DNA of 64,000 nucleotides, taken from positions 875,691-939,690 of the forward strand of contig NC_026740.1 of assembly GCF_000210295.1 (NCBI RefSeq). The letters are read 5' to 3'. The stretch is from Trypanosoma brucei gambiense DAL972 (Eukaryota > Euglenozoa > Kinetoplastea > Trypanosomatida > Trypanosomatidae). Position numbers and translations under genes: made by a program. Below, one piece after another: positions 18,015 to 27,062 of the stretch; position 1 is the first letter of the stretch, and each line of letters begins with the position of its first letter. A model generated the notes under the pieces. The model did no database searches. It saw only the letters and a program-made list of their open reading frames with translations, and had not been told where the DNA came from.

Positions 18015-20438
18015 TCAACTCTCAACAAGAAAAACCATTTTTGCCTCAGGGGTATCTTGAATGCGAAAGTGTGCACGGTTCGCCTCAACCAATTTCAGCA
18101 CTCCACCATAGTGTCGATTAGCCGCTTGCTGAACGCTAAGCGAAGCCCAGAGGAGCAGCTGCGAGGCCTCAACTCCTCGCGCCGGTATCAAACTTCGCAC
18201 CGCTTGCACGGCTTCCTCACGAGATAAAAAGTCGTTCTCTGCGAATTCCGCCTCCAAGTCGAGCGACTCACCAGAACATTCAGCTGAGACGTTAGCCTGG
18301 GAAGAGAGAGTAGAAATGGAAGGCGACCGCGCATCTCCAGACGTTCTCGGTGTAATGGGTGCCTCACCAAAAATATTGCCAGATCGCCCCCCACTAACTT
18401 TCTTCACTTTCCGCATTAAGAAAACTCCGGGCGACGTCTCTTTGCAAACGAAAAGATCAGGAAACAACTGCAAGACAGTGACGATACGCGGTGGCAACAC
18501 AGCCCGCATCGCAGGACTTGCGCACTGAAGGAAGAAGGCAGCTGTGCATGGTTCGTCATCGGGGGCCACATAGTGAAACACAACAGCCAAATCGCGCGGC
18601 GTTTGGTACGGATTCTCCTCACGGATGATGACACGTGTCGCCATATCGCCCGGTGCGGGTTCGGGCTCCTGTGAAGAAAGTGGGTCGGAGAGGTCTACGC
18701 GAGCAATGAAGTTCTCCCCAACACGAAATATGCGGGGGTGACGATTCAGAATGTGCATCATCCCCTCAAAACCACCAACCATCACTTTCTCTTCTTCCGT
18801 AAGGCGAACATAGACATAGTGAGACCGATCCCACGTCGTGCATACGCGTCCCATGAGAATTATAAGACCTCGAACGTCTTCCGGAAATTGCTCGAAGTCT
18901 TCAATGAAATGACCCTTCCAGCGGTCGCTGTTCGCCCCAATGCGCCTTCTCACAAGAGGCGTGTCCGTGTACCTTAGTTGAACTACTTCGAATTGGGCAG
19001 GGTGATTCTTAACGCAGCCAATCAATTCGTTATGAGTTAAGTTTTTCTTTGTGTAGCGCTGCATCAGTAGAGACGAAGGAACAAAGTATCCGGGACAAAC
19101 GCGCGAAACAAACTTCAGGATCGTCGCAAGCTGCTGAGACTCACCAGCCATGTTCGTAACTTCACCTTCCGCATTGAGAGGAATCAAACTATTGGCTTCC
19201 CCCTTTGCAATCTTGAGCTGTAACTGTTCGTGGGCTTCTTCGGGCGTTAGCCCATGCGCCTCAGGGTGCAACACTATGCTACGCCGGATCTCCGTCGTTC
19301 CTGCGATGCTACGGAGTTCAAAGTAGAAAGGCTGGCGACGAAACCACTGCAACGTGGAGGAAATACGAATATGCTTCTTTTTTACCGCCGGTGGTAAGTT
19401 AAGGTTTCCAAAGTTTCCCCAGTTAACAGGAACGTACTTCAGGATTTCATACACATCTTCACGCGTGGGCACATTAGATGCAGCGGCCCAACCTCCATAG
19501 GCGTTCATGGAATTTGCGCCACGTGTTTGCGGCTGCGGTGACACGAAACGTGGAGGCTTTGACTCCCCAGCAAGTCGAGTGCAAATGTACCTGTCGTGCA
19601 ACACCCAGAATTCTCCCGCTGCGCGCGGCGTGCGGAGCAAACTAAGAAAGTCTCCGTACTTAACCGTATGGACAGTACCGCTGAGTTCACAAACTCGAGA
19701 GCCCTCCCGCAAGAGAAGGGAATAGGCTTCGCTGAGGGGTTTGTAATTAGGCTCATCCTTCTCACGCCGCCCAAGCACATCGTCGCGTAGGACGTCCAGG
19801 AGCTTTTCGGCGGCGCCCACCAGTCCCCTGTGCGTTCCTTCCGACGCATGCGACCCGATACGTTCGCCCGCTTCATTAACCGTCTCAGATTCGTCCTTAT
19901 CGACATCAGCAAGGTAACTCTTCGGTTCGGCGGTAAGTTCCACATGACGAAGTCCATGAGCGTCCTCCACGAGCCGAAGGAGGAGGCATTTCTGCAACCA
20001 TTCCTCGACACCCATTCCGCTGCCGAAGATATTGTCACGGCTTACTTTTGGCAGCTGCTCAACAAACACCTTAAGTCCTACACGACCACTGGCATGCTGA
20101 CGTGCAACTACCATTGCTGCAGCACGCTCCGCCACGGGGCGAGTATTAAAAATTGCAGTGAACTCATCTGGTGGAATTGCTTTAAACCCGGGTTCTGAAA
20201 ACGACAAAGCAAAGGGTTCATCACACCCTTCTGGTGAATCGGGTCCTGAGGATCGGAACCGCAGAGAAGCGAAGGGGCTGGCAGCGGGAATGTCATCGCG
20301 GGGTTTCCTCTTTCTTTCGTGAATAAGTTGGTGGTAGTGGACACGATTCTGGAGAATAAACTGCTGCCCTAGCAGCGAGCTGCCCCAAGGCAACGGTGTT
20401 GTGGAGAAAAGGAACTGAATTCGAAGGCGACGATGCAT
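18015..20438 (-). CDS. Large protein, probably mitochondrial, with repeated helical modules; function unknown
   Basis: 807 aa. The N-terminus 'MHRRLRIQFLFSTTPLPW' is basic and Ser/Thr-rich, like a mitochondrial presequence. The protein contains at least four modules of about 60-75 residues sharing a pattern: a first helix with a leucine and a proline-containing turn, a second helix, then a closing helix with 'hP..F.v' followed by a short strand. Examples are 'EILKYVPVNWGNFGNL' with 'WFRRQPFYFELR', 'ILKFVSRVCPGYFVPSSLL' with 'VKNHPAQFEVVQ', 'ILNRHPRIFRVGENFIARV', and 'VVFHYVAPDD' with 'LQLFPDLFVCKE'. Tandem small helical or winged-helix domains in RNA-binding mitochondrial proteins of trypanosomes are a plausible comparison, but I cannot assign it to a complex. 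Start is the first true ATG; the codon before it is TTG. Confidence 0.72.
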   Translation of the reverse strand: MHRRLRIQFLFSTTPLPWGSSLLGQQFILQNRVHYHQLIHERKRKPRDDIPAASPFASLRFRSSGPDSPEGCDEPFALSFSEPGFKAIPPDEFTAIFNTRPVAERAAAMVVARQHASGRVGLKVFVEQLPKVSRDNIFGSGMGVEEWLQKCLLLRLVEDAHGLRHVELTAEPKSYLADVDKDESETVNEAGERIGSHASEGTHRGLVGAAEKLLDVLRDDVLGRREKDEPNYKPLSEAYSLLLREGSRVCELSGTVHTVKYGDFLSLLRTPRAAGEFWVLHDRYICTRLAGESKPPRFVSPQPQTRGANSMNAYGGWAAASNVPTREDVYEILKYVPVNWGNFGNLNLPPAVKKKHIRISSTLQWFRRQPFYFELRSIAGTTEIRRSIVLHPEAHGLTPEEAHEQLQLKIAKGEANSLIPLNAEGEVTNMAGESQQLATILKFVSRVCPGYFVPSSLLMQRYTKKNLTHNELIGCVKNHPAQFEVVQLRYTDTPLVRRRIGANSDRWKGHFIEDFEQFPEDVRGLIILMGRVCTTWDRSHYVYVRLTEEEKVMVGGFEGMMHILNRHPRIFRVGENFIARVDLSDPLSSQEPEPAPGDMATRVIIREENPYQTPRDLAVVFHYVAPDDEPCTAAFFLQCASPAMRAVLPPRIVTVLQLFPDLFVCKETSPGVFLMRKVKKVSGGRSGNIFGEAPITPRTSGDARSPSISTLSSQANVSAECSGESLDLEAEFAENDFLSREEAVQAVRSLIPARGVEASQLLLWASLSVQQAANRHYGGVLKLVEANRAHFRIQDTPEAKMVFLVES

Positions 20439-21176
20439 CAATGCACCGTGGTCGGATCCTCGCTATAGTTGCCGTACTCCAGAAGCAAGAGATTAAAGGA
20501 TGGAGAAAAAGCCCTCTAAACTCCCTTTTAGTAATTACACATTCCACTAGGAACCAGTAGTTGTGACGTTTCAGAGAGTTGTTGTGAAGATCTCCTAATC
20601 ACACTTGATCATGTTACCACAGTTAAACACTAGATACTAACGTAACGGAAAGCGAGAACTGGCAAAATAAAATGGAGAACGCTGAACGAGAGGGACAGCC
20701 CCTGCTACAGACACGACCCTTACCCTCCTCAGCGCTCGGACCTACCGCAACCTCAGTTTCTCACCAAACATACACACACAGACACACACAGCGGTGATCG
20801 ATCCTGCAGTGGCCAGTGAGCATAATCGGACAACGCACGGGTACCGCTCTCGTGAAGGGTCGCGTCACATACGAAGCTCCCCATCTCCTCCTTGCTTATG
20901 GCCCCTTCGGCCACTACAATGGCGCCGGTGCGCGACCCTCTCCGTGAGCCTGTTTGCAGCAAAGATGTCGACAGCGAGCACAACAGTTCGTACAACACCG
21001 CACCCGCGGGGGGGGGGGGGGGGGGGAACGGTAATGACAACAATCTCCACATGCATTCTCTTCATCGGTGGAATTCACAGCGAATCAATTCCTGCGATGT
21101 TAATAACGAATACATCCAAAAGTACTGCGTAATCAGTGCTGTTTTTGGCATACGGAACTGATGTTTACTTCAACCC
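20439..21176 (-). other. Intergenic region, 738 bp, with a 19-base G-run
   Basis: Holds the 5' UTR of the 807-aa protein and the 3' UTR of IF2. The G-run at 21,008-21,026 is a C-tract on the coding strand and could serve as the pyrimidine tract for trans-splicing. No gene is seen. Confidence 0.6.
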
Positions 21177-23540
21177 TCATATGGTGGTCTTCACTTCGGA
21201 TTCTTCAGTGGGTTTATCTTCCCCACCCGTGCTTTCTGCCAACAGTGCCTCGGCTGCTGCTGTGTCACGCATTATTTTTTCCCGTAGCTCAGCCTTTTGG
21301 TACTCCTCAGCCACATCACGTGGCTCCTCGTAAGTCTCATACTGCTGGAGAATGTCCCCTGTGCGGAATTGGAATTCATCCTGCATAATTACACCGCATT
21401 CCAACCCAAGCTCGACGGAAGGGACGAGCTCCTTAAAGCGACGTAGCTCCTTAATTTGCCCCTCATACACCACAACGCGGTGGCCAAGCATATCTTCATC
21501 ACCATCACCCTCATTATCACTAACGCCGTCAGTTTCGGCAGTGCCCTTGACAAGGGGCGCCTTCCGACACACACGAAAAGTGAGGTGAGCTGCGATAATC
21601 GTTCCTTTTGTAACCCGCATGCCACCAGCATTCCCGCTCTTGCCGGCTTGCGACGCGCGGAACACCTGTAGACACTCTGCCTCTGCTGTGACACGAATTT
21701 TCGTTATCTTTGGCAGCGCTCCCACCAATGTCTCCTTTAAGGCCTCAAGTCCATGATACAGAACATTGAATCGAATCACCGTCACGTGATTGGGAACATC
21801 CAGCGTGTTGGTATCCTTACAACCACCGTACAACAAAATGCAACCAGGCTGCCCGGAACTACCAATGAGAGCAACATCATAATCCCGCAACCCACCAACC
21901 TCAGTCACTTTTATCTCTGTGGAAATGCCTTCCAATCTAGGAATCTCATAGATGGATTTCATCAGCGCCTGCAGCATGCCGAAAGTGGCGGCCTTACACG
22001 AGAGCACAAAGGCTTGCGTGCTGTACGTACGCACAAGGTTATTATCAGGTTTACGTGCATATAACATGCCGTGCTGTTCCTGATTTAGTAACTGCAGGTA
22101 GTCTTCCCGCCGCCCTTCCGCCTGGTAAACCTCCTTCATAAAGTGATAAAACTTTTGGGCATGAGACTCGCTGCTCACCTGCAAAAGGATCGATCCCGGC
22201 TTGGGGTGGACACGAAAACCATGCAGCACTACAGGCTGCGACGGGCCGGCCTCCTGTATAATCTGGCCGTGCTCATCTAAAACCTTTCGGACCACAGCGT
22301 ACGTCATACCAGCTACAAGCACCTGACCGGCACGCACCTTACCACAACGTACAATACCCGCTACCTCAGTTGTCGTGTTAACGCCATTTGTTTCGATCAC
22401 AGTTACTTCACACCTTGACGGCTTGGGCGTACTTATCTCGCAAAGTTCGGCTTGCAACGCGATGGCCTCAAGGAGCTCAGGAACACCCCGACCATCCCGA
22501 GCGCACACCGGAACAAACTGCGTGTCGCCGCCATCCTCCTCAAGTTCCACATTGCAATCACGCAGCTGCTGCTTCACATTCTCCACCCTTGGTTGTCGGT
22601 CAATTTTGGTGCAGGCGACAACAAAAGGTATGCCTGACTTGTGTGCAAGCTCAATCACTTCTTTTGTTTGTGGTTGAACCCCATCTACAGCGGACACGAC
22701 GAGGACGATAAGGTCGTTGGCTGTGGCGCCCACCTCACGCATGGTAGTGAACGCCGCGTGGCCCGGTGTATCGATGAATGTCACGAGAGTGTCACCAAGG
22801 GTTTTCACCTGAAACGCCCCAACATTTTGTGTGATGCCACCAGCCTCCTGGGAGGCCACATTTGTTTTTCGAAGGTAATCCAACAAGGTGGTCTTGCCGT
22901 GGTCCACATGACCCATTATGGAGACAACAGGGGGGCGTGGTACATACCGAACCTTAGCCGCTGTATACTTGATATCGTACTCACGAATGAGTCCCGCTCG
23001 GTGCAGATTGTTTGCCGTGCTTAGTGGGTCGCGGAGGTTTGTGGCTGTGGTGAAGTATTCCCTGAGTGGGTGATCCTCAAGTGCCTTCGCGGGGTCAGGA
23101 CCTGGTTTTGGTCGCGCCTTTTGTTGTGGTGTCTTTTGCATTTTGCTGCGGCGTCTCATGAACTTGGCACATCGGGGGTCATCACTCCCCACCCACAACG
23201 GCCCGGAGCGTGTGGGAATATATACAGCATCCTTCGCAAACTCATGCCAGTCGTATACTTCCCCAAGGCCCATCTCACGCCGGTCATTCTGAATAGTCGC
23301 CTTCACGTAGTGTGCGACTGTATCCGGGTTGAATCGCCGCATGTTACCAGAGGAAGAATACCGCGGATCCACCACACCCTCCTGCCACTGCAGCCCGGGT
23401 TGGCCGCGGGAGCTCTGTGATTGCCAGCGCCGTGACGTCCAAACGGAAAATCCTGAGGGAAGGTTGGTGAAATGATGTAAGTTTGCGACACTACCAAGTG
23501 CGGCAACGCGCCGCACACAATGACAAAGTCCCGACTGCAT
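21177..23540 (-). CDS. IF2: Mitochondrial translation initiation factor IF-2
   Basis: 787 aa. IF-2 is the GTPase that brings formyl-Met initiator tRNA to the small mitoribosomal subunit. After an N-terminal presequence-like region ('[20 protein letters not shown]') and a linker, the G domain starts near residue 200: G1 '[12 protein letters not shown]' (210-221), the IF2-typical switch '[12 protein letters not shown]', G3 '[12 protein letters not shown]' and G4 'TKID'. The C-terminal two-thirds contains the IF2 beta-barrel and C domains ('[18 protein letters not shown]', '[11 protein letters not shown]'), with an acidic insert '[10 protein letters not shown]'. The product is a mitochondrial form by targeting and by divergence from cytosolic eIF5B. 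Start is the first ATG after a C/T tract with AG at 23,599-23,600; longer in-frame sequence upstream has no ATG before the acceptor. Confidence 0.93.
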   Translation of the reverse strand: MQSGLCHCVRRVAALGSVANLHHFTNLPSGFSVWTSRRWQSQSSRGQPGLQWQEGVVDPRYSSSGNMRRFNPDTVAHYVKATIQNDRREMGLGEVYDWHEFAKDAVYIPTRSGPLWVGSDDPRCAKFMRRRSKMQKTPQQKARPKPGPDPAKALEDHPLREYFTTATNLRDPLSTANNLHRAGLIREYDIKYTAAKVRYVPRPPVVSIMGHVDHGKTTLLDYLRKTNVASQEAGGITQNVGAFQVKTLGDTLVTFIDTPGHAAFTTMREVGATANDLIVLVVSAVDGVQPQTKEVIELAHKSGIPFVVACTKIDRQPRVENVKQQLRDCNVELEEDGGDTQFVPVCARDGRGVPELLEAIALQAELCEISTPKPSRCEVTVIETNGVNTTTEVAGIVRCGKVRAGQVLVAGMTYAVVRKVLDEHGQIIQEAGPSQPVVLHGFRVHPKPGSILLQVSSESHAQKFYHFMKEVYQAEGRREDYLQLLNQEQHGMLYARKPDNNLVRTYSTQAFVLSCKAATFGMLQALMKSIYEIPRLEGISTEIKVTEVGGLRDYDVALIGSSGQPGCILLYGGCKDTNTLDVPNHVTVIRFNVLYHGLEALKETLVGALPKITKIRVTAEAECLQVFRASQAGKSGNAGGMRVTKGTIIAAHLTFRVCRKAPLVKGTAETDGVSDNEGDGDEDMLGHRVVVYEGQIKELRRFKELVPSVELGLECGVIMQDEFQFRTGDILQQYETYEEPRDVAEEYQKAELREKIMRDTAAAEALLAESTGGEDKPTEESEVKTTI

Positions 23541-24288
23541 GGAAAGGGGACTGGGATTGTCTGCACACGTAAAAGATTCCCTCTTTGTACAGTGGTGCCT
23601 TGCGACGGGGGGGGGGGAGGGGAAGAAAACCGAAAGGTGCAAACAAAGGTGCGGCAGTACAACGACAATATGGAGAGATTAGACAGGATGAAGGAAGGCA
23701 CTGGAGGAACACGGGAAATGAGCACCGAAGTAACACCACTACGTTGTGCCCATTGGGTACTGGACAATTTCCTTCCCACCAGCAGCGTCGCCACGGTTTT
23801 GACCGAGTCAAACTAACTTTCCGGTACTCTCCTTCAGTAATCAAACCAAGAACTTTCATTTGCACACAAAAGACAAGCATCTGAATCGTTAGGCAGTATT
23901 TGCAGAATTCCAACGATGTGCACGCGCAGTGCTTGTTAACATGGGTTTGGCGTGTTAGAAAGACGCCGATCCATACCTTGTCAGGCAAAATCAACCACAG
24001 GATGATGATTATTTCCTTTTCAGAGTGGTAACTCGCAAGGACTAGCACCCACAACCCATGCTTTGGGTGATGCTGGGCTCACTACAATCAGAAAAGGTAC
24101 AGAAGACAAGGGAAGGTAGGGGCAAAGAAAACGACAGACTTGGGAGTAACCCCACTCGTGTGGGCCACGGTGTACAAGTTTCACCAATACAAAGCACAGG
24201 AGGGAGGCCCATTACGCGCGCCAAATTAACCGTCACAACGACGGCGTCATTAGACACAGCAGTGACCTTCAACCCACACACCGTGTCG
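23541..24288 (-). other. Intergenic region, 748 bp
   Basis: 5' UTR of IF2 and 3' UTR of the WD40 gene. Overlapping open frames on both strands here are low complexity and lack support. Confidence 0.6.
23599..23630 (-). promoter_or_regulatory. Predicted spliced-leader acceptor for IF2
   Basis: On the minus strand a pure C/T tract (about 23,630-23,607) is followed by AG at 23,600-23,599. The predicted 5' UTR is 58 nt and the first ATG is 23,540. Confidence 0.6.
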
Positions 24289-25410
24289 TCAACACCCATC
24301 TCCACCGCAGCACGTCTCCGTGAGGAAGGGCAACCTCCACACCCGCATCTCTCCGCCGTCTGTCCCCGTGGCCAACACGTCTCGTGCCGCGGATACAGCC
24401 GACGCCATAACAAGTCCCTCATGAAGCTTCACTTGCCTCACCGGGTTAGAGGTGCGCAACGACCACTCAATTACCGTTGAGTCATCCGAAACCGTCAGAA
24501 GGGTATCGTCGCCAACAAATTCCAGCCCTCGCACGTAATCTTGGTGACCAGTTAAGGTCCGCGCCCCTTCCCCCAATGCCCCGCTTACGGGGTCCAAATC
24601 GACGGCAAAAATGAACTCAGAACACGCAGCGTAGAGCCAACAGCCGGAGTGTCCACCCTGTCCCTCATCCTGCACAAATTGGGTAACACGGGGGCTGTTT
24701 ATGACGGCAATGTGGTTGACGGGGTTTTCGAACTCGTCGAATGAGGTCACTAGACGTTCGTCCTGCGTTCGCTGCCCGCCAAATATTGGCCCGATGTCCC
24801 ACAACCGTATGGCGCAATCTTCCGAGGCTGTGAGAAGCAAATTTGGGTTCGGGGAGAGCACCAAATCGTTCACTGTACTCGTGGAAGCCATAAAGCGATC
24901 CACCAGATTCCCTGTAGAGGGAAAAGTGTCTCCCGCTCCCTCCACGGGCATACCCGACTGTCGTCGCGTGTCACCACACAAGGCAACATCGTGGATGTAA
25001 ACGGCGCCGTCATCACATGCACTGACTATGAGACAGCAGGCGCCGCCATTCACGCAGGCATTTCCGCTCCGCCTGGAAACTGGGAGCCGCAGCATTTTGT
25101 TAATTCCATCCCCAAAACCACGAATTACCGCGACCGGTTGGCTGATCTCCCGCACATCCCAGTACGCTATGGTACGGTCGTCAGATGCGGTAAGCAAACA
25201 CGGCTCACTTTCTTCTATAAACAATGCGTGATTGACCGGCTCGCGGTGGTGCGTTAGTCGTGCGATATTACAACTATCCGAGGGGTTACGCAGATCCCAG
25301 AGCGCAGCTGTGTCGTCACCTGACGTAGAGCACAAGACACTGGCGTGGTGAGGAGAGAACTGAAGTGATGTAATCACTTCGGTATGTGCTTCGGGGACAG
25401 AGAGCAGCAT
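24289..25410 (-). CDS. WD40-repeat protein, 373 aa (single beta-propeller)
   Basis: Nearly the whole protein is WD40 repeats, enough for one seven-bladed propeller. Clear blades are 'HTEVITSLQFSPHHASVLC' ending ALWDLR, 'HREPVNHALFIEESEPCLL' ending IAYWDVR, 'STVNDLVLSPNPNLLLTA' ending IRLWDI, 'GHQDYVRGLEFVGDDTLL' ending VIEWSLR, and a final 'DVLATGTDGGEMRVWRL'. No extra domain is present. It is likely an adaptor or complex subunit; WD40 sequence alone does not give the partner. Start is the first ATG after a predicted acceptor AG at 25,459-25,460, giving a 48-nt 5' UTR. Confidence 0.85.
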   Translation of the reverse strand: MLLSVPEAHTEVITSLQFSPHHASVLCSTSGDDTAALWDLRNPSDSCNIARLTHHREPVNHALFIEESEPCLLTASDDRTIAYWDVREISQPVAVIRGFGDGINKMLRLPVSRRSGNACVNGGACCLIVSACDDGAVYIHDVALCGDTRRQSGMPVEGAGDTFPSTGNLVDRFMASTSTVNDLVLSPNPNLLLTASEDCAIRLWDIGPIFGGQRTQDERLVTSFDEFENPVNHIAVINSPRVTQFVQDEGQGGHSGCWLYAACSEFIFAVDLDPVSGALGEGARTLTGHQDYVRGLEFVGDDTLLTVSDDSTVIEWSLRTSNPVRQVKLHEGLVMASAVSAARDVLATGTDGGEMRVWRLPFLTETCCGGDGC

Positions 25411-27062
25411 TCTGCGTGTCCGTTTGCGGTAAGTTAGCAGAACGCCGTTAGGCACAGACTAACGAGAAAGACAGCACGCTAAATGGGTTTAACGGCGACT
25501 ACCCTATCGTCTCGGTGAATCTGCCCCTATCCTTTTTATTCCCCCGTTACAATATATTTGTTTATATGTCTATGTTATATTCCCTTGTCCAGCCCAGTTT
25601 CCTTTTGAGCGCAGCAAGTGTTGTGTCTAGGGGTGCAGTCAGTCTGTTAGCAGGTGAGTAAGAGCTGGCAAGGAAGCATGGGGCTGCACTCCCAGTGCAA
25701 GGAAAAGAAAACAAACACATTTCATAAGGAACAAAGCACCACAACCGCCACAAGCTTCGTGAACTGGGTTGGGCGTTAGAGAACCCGAAAGCAAAGGACC
25801 CACAACCCAAGCAATGGCCCTCCCATCAATCAATGTACTCCCTTCCCTCATTTTTTACATTCCACACTAAAGTATGTGGGAAAAAGTGTTTGTAAGGTCA
25901 CTGAAGTTGATCTCCACTTGGCTCTGTAGAATGGAAACGGATACCTCCACCTCGGATCGCAAAGTTATTTTCATTCCTTTCCTGCCACACACGGTGCAAC
26001 GAGTATCATGTAATCAAACGAAGCATATTAGGGATGGTAACACGAACGAGTTTTCATACTGCTTAAGCGTTCGCATTTACAATATACCTCGAACGAACAA
26101 ATACCCCTCAAGTTGGAATACATAACCCTGCACTCTGTTTTGTCCGATCGGCGGTGCCACTCACGGAAGTGCACACGCACCCACTTACCTCATTCTTTCT
26201 TTCGTATTTGTGCCTGTCCTGCTCACAACCCTTCCCTCCTTCCCCATCGGCACGTGAAACAAAAGTCTGATACTCTTTTTCATTCTGTAACACAAACCAT
26301 TGTTCTTGGCACGTACCGGCCGACAAAAAAAAAAGGAAAATAATTTGCACAAGTGAAAGAGACGCTAAACAAAAGGGAAAAAAAATGGCAAATCGAAAGA
26401 TGAGGCGGGGAATGAAACAAAATCAAATGGTGGAAACAAGGATCATTACATATGTATTACAAGGAAACCTTACGGGAAATAATGAAGAAGAAGCTGTCAT
26501 GAGAGGAAAATGGAGTAGTAAATAGCACAAAGCTCCTGATGGATCTTTAACAAAGGCCTTCGCATTTGTATCCGCTCCTTCAGCAATGTATAAGATTAGC
26601 ATAGTTAAAATAATAAGAAACATCCCCCTCCCTTAAAAAGGAAAAAAATAAAAATAAACACAAACAAGTTTAGGACGCGATGTAATCTGTAATTTTCTGT
26701 GCGCTGAAAAATAAGCCAAATATGGACGATGCTAATGTTGAGATATTGTCATGTAAACATAAAAAGTGACTAAACCAAGTGATTGAATAACACATTCAGC
26801 CGCGGCGTAGAACCATAATAGTCACGGGATTCACCGTTAGACACTCTTTAGCAATATGACTGCGCGTTCACAAGCGGTGGCACTGTTAGGAAAGAACCCG
26901 CCAAATAAAATATTTCCTGCGTACCATAACCAAATAGAACTACTCTCTCAGCAACTCTCAAGAAAGGAGCAATGATTCTGTTGATGTAACCTGAGGAGAT
27001 CGGACGGTGTCACGACCCACACCACCTAGTGCTCGGTGTGGGCATGCAGTAACAAATGCATC
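25411..27062 (-). other. Long intergenic region, 1.65 kb
   Basis: Mostly AT-rich 3' UTR of the 840-aa protein's gene, with A-rich segments near 26,325-26,385 and 26,636-26,660. A 70-codon frame with an ATG at 25,851 is present but shows no domain, so I do not call it. No RNA gene was recognised. Confidence 0.55.

Noticed and set aside
25639..25851. 70-codon minus-strand ORF with an ATG
   Set aside because: No domain, no targeting signal that stands out, and it lies within the likely 3' UTR of the 840-aa protein's gene; length is expected by chance.
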